Shown here one piece after another: positions 5,164 through 5,255 of a DNA stretch of 5,255 nt; position 1 is the stretch's first letter; each line of letters opens with the position of its first letter. Position numbers and translations under genes: made by a program. The stretch spans positions 1 through 5,255 of the forward strand of contig JAHUZY010000176.1 of assembly GCA_019264505.1 (NCBI GenBank), read 5' to 3'. The notes under the pieces were generated by a model. The model worked only from the letters and a program-made list of their open reading frames with translations. It had not been told where the DNA came from and made no database searches. The DNA is from Phenylobacterium sp. (GTDB taxonomy: Bacteria > Pseudomonadota > Alphaproteobacteria > Caulobacterales > Caulobacteraceae).

Positions 5164-5255
5164 GCCCCGAAGGCGCAGACCCTCTAACCGTCCAGGCGGC
5201 CCAACCCGTCGCCGAGCTCAAGGACGCGCCTGTTCCGGCGCGTCCGCCCAAGCTG
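5160..5255 (+). CDS. Start of probable bifunctional (p)ppGpp synthetase/hydrolase, partial
   Basis: A frame opens at CTG 5160-5162, overlapping the rpoZ TGA (5161-5163), and runs 32 codons to the window edge without a stop. It reads [20 protein letters not shown] (CTG taken as Met) and ends PARPPKL. A perfect AGGAGG (5147-5152) lies 7 nt before the CTG. No ATG, GTG or TTG occurs in this frame after the rpoZ stop within the window, and none was found upstream in frame back to about 5079. In alphaproteobacteria the gene after rpoZ is usually relA/spoT (rsh), and a short Pro/Ala-rich leader before the HD domain would fit, but no catalytic motif is visible. The true start could also lie beyond the window, leaving this as leader sequence. 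Confidence 0.45.
   Translation, partial: MSPEGADPLTVQAAQPVAELKDAPVPARPPKL

Overview
The window is a GC-rich stretch (a 60-base sample inside smpB is 68% G+C) of an alphaproteobacterial chromosome. Protein style and gene set suggest the Caulobacterales (Caulobacter, Phenylobacterium, Brevundimonas), but the genus cannot be fixed from sequence reading alone. Most of it is a conserved housekeeping neighbourhood; one AT-rich patch is not.

Layout, left to right. At the left edge (1-70, minus strand) is what looks like the first 23 codons of an exported protein, with a signal-peptide-like start. It is divergent from dapA across a promoter region holding a nested inverted repeat. On the plus strand, dapA (lysine/peptidoglycan precursor synthesis), smpB (trans-translation) and a GNAT-type acetyltransferase form a tight block: the smpB ribosome binding site overlaps the dapA stop codon, and the GNAT gene overlaps smpB through GTGA. 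This block meets head-on, at one shared CTAG, a minus-strand pair: a NYN/LabA-type nuclease-like gene followed by an overlapping family 5 uracil-DNA glycosylase gene. folK (folate synthesis) diverges from the NYN gene with as little as 4 bp between start codons. After folK comes an unusual region (4074-4803): clustered small inverted repeats including a 21-bp tandem repeat, then a gene for a three-helix membrane protein in 39% G+C DNA, then a spacer with a candidate promoter. rpoZ (RNA polymerase omega) follows, and at the right edge there is probably the start of the bifunctional (p)ppGpp synthetase/hydrolase gene (relA/spoT family), apparently using a CTG start behind a perfect AGGAGG.

Functionally, the window joins stress and quality control (smpB, rpoZ and probable relA/spoT), DNA repair (uracil glycosylase), nucleic-acid processing (NYN) and core biosynthesis (dapA, folK). 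No complete new system is evident. The points most worth a second look are the AT-rich membrane-protein island with its tandem hairpin repeats, the CTG start candidate, and the CTAG that ends two convergent genes.
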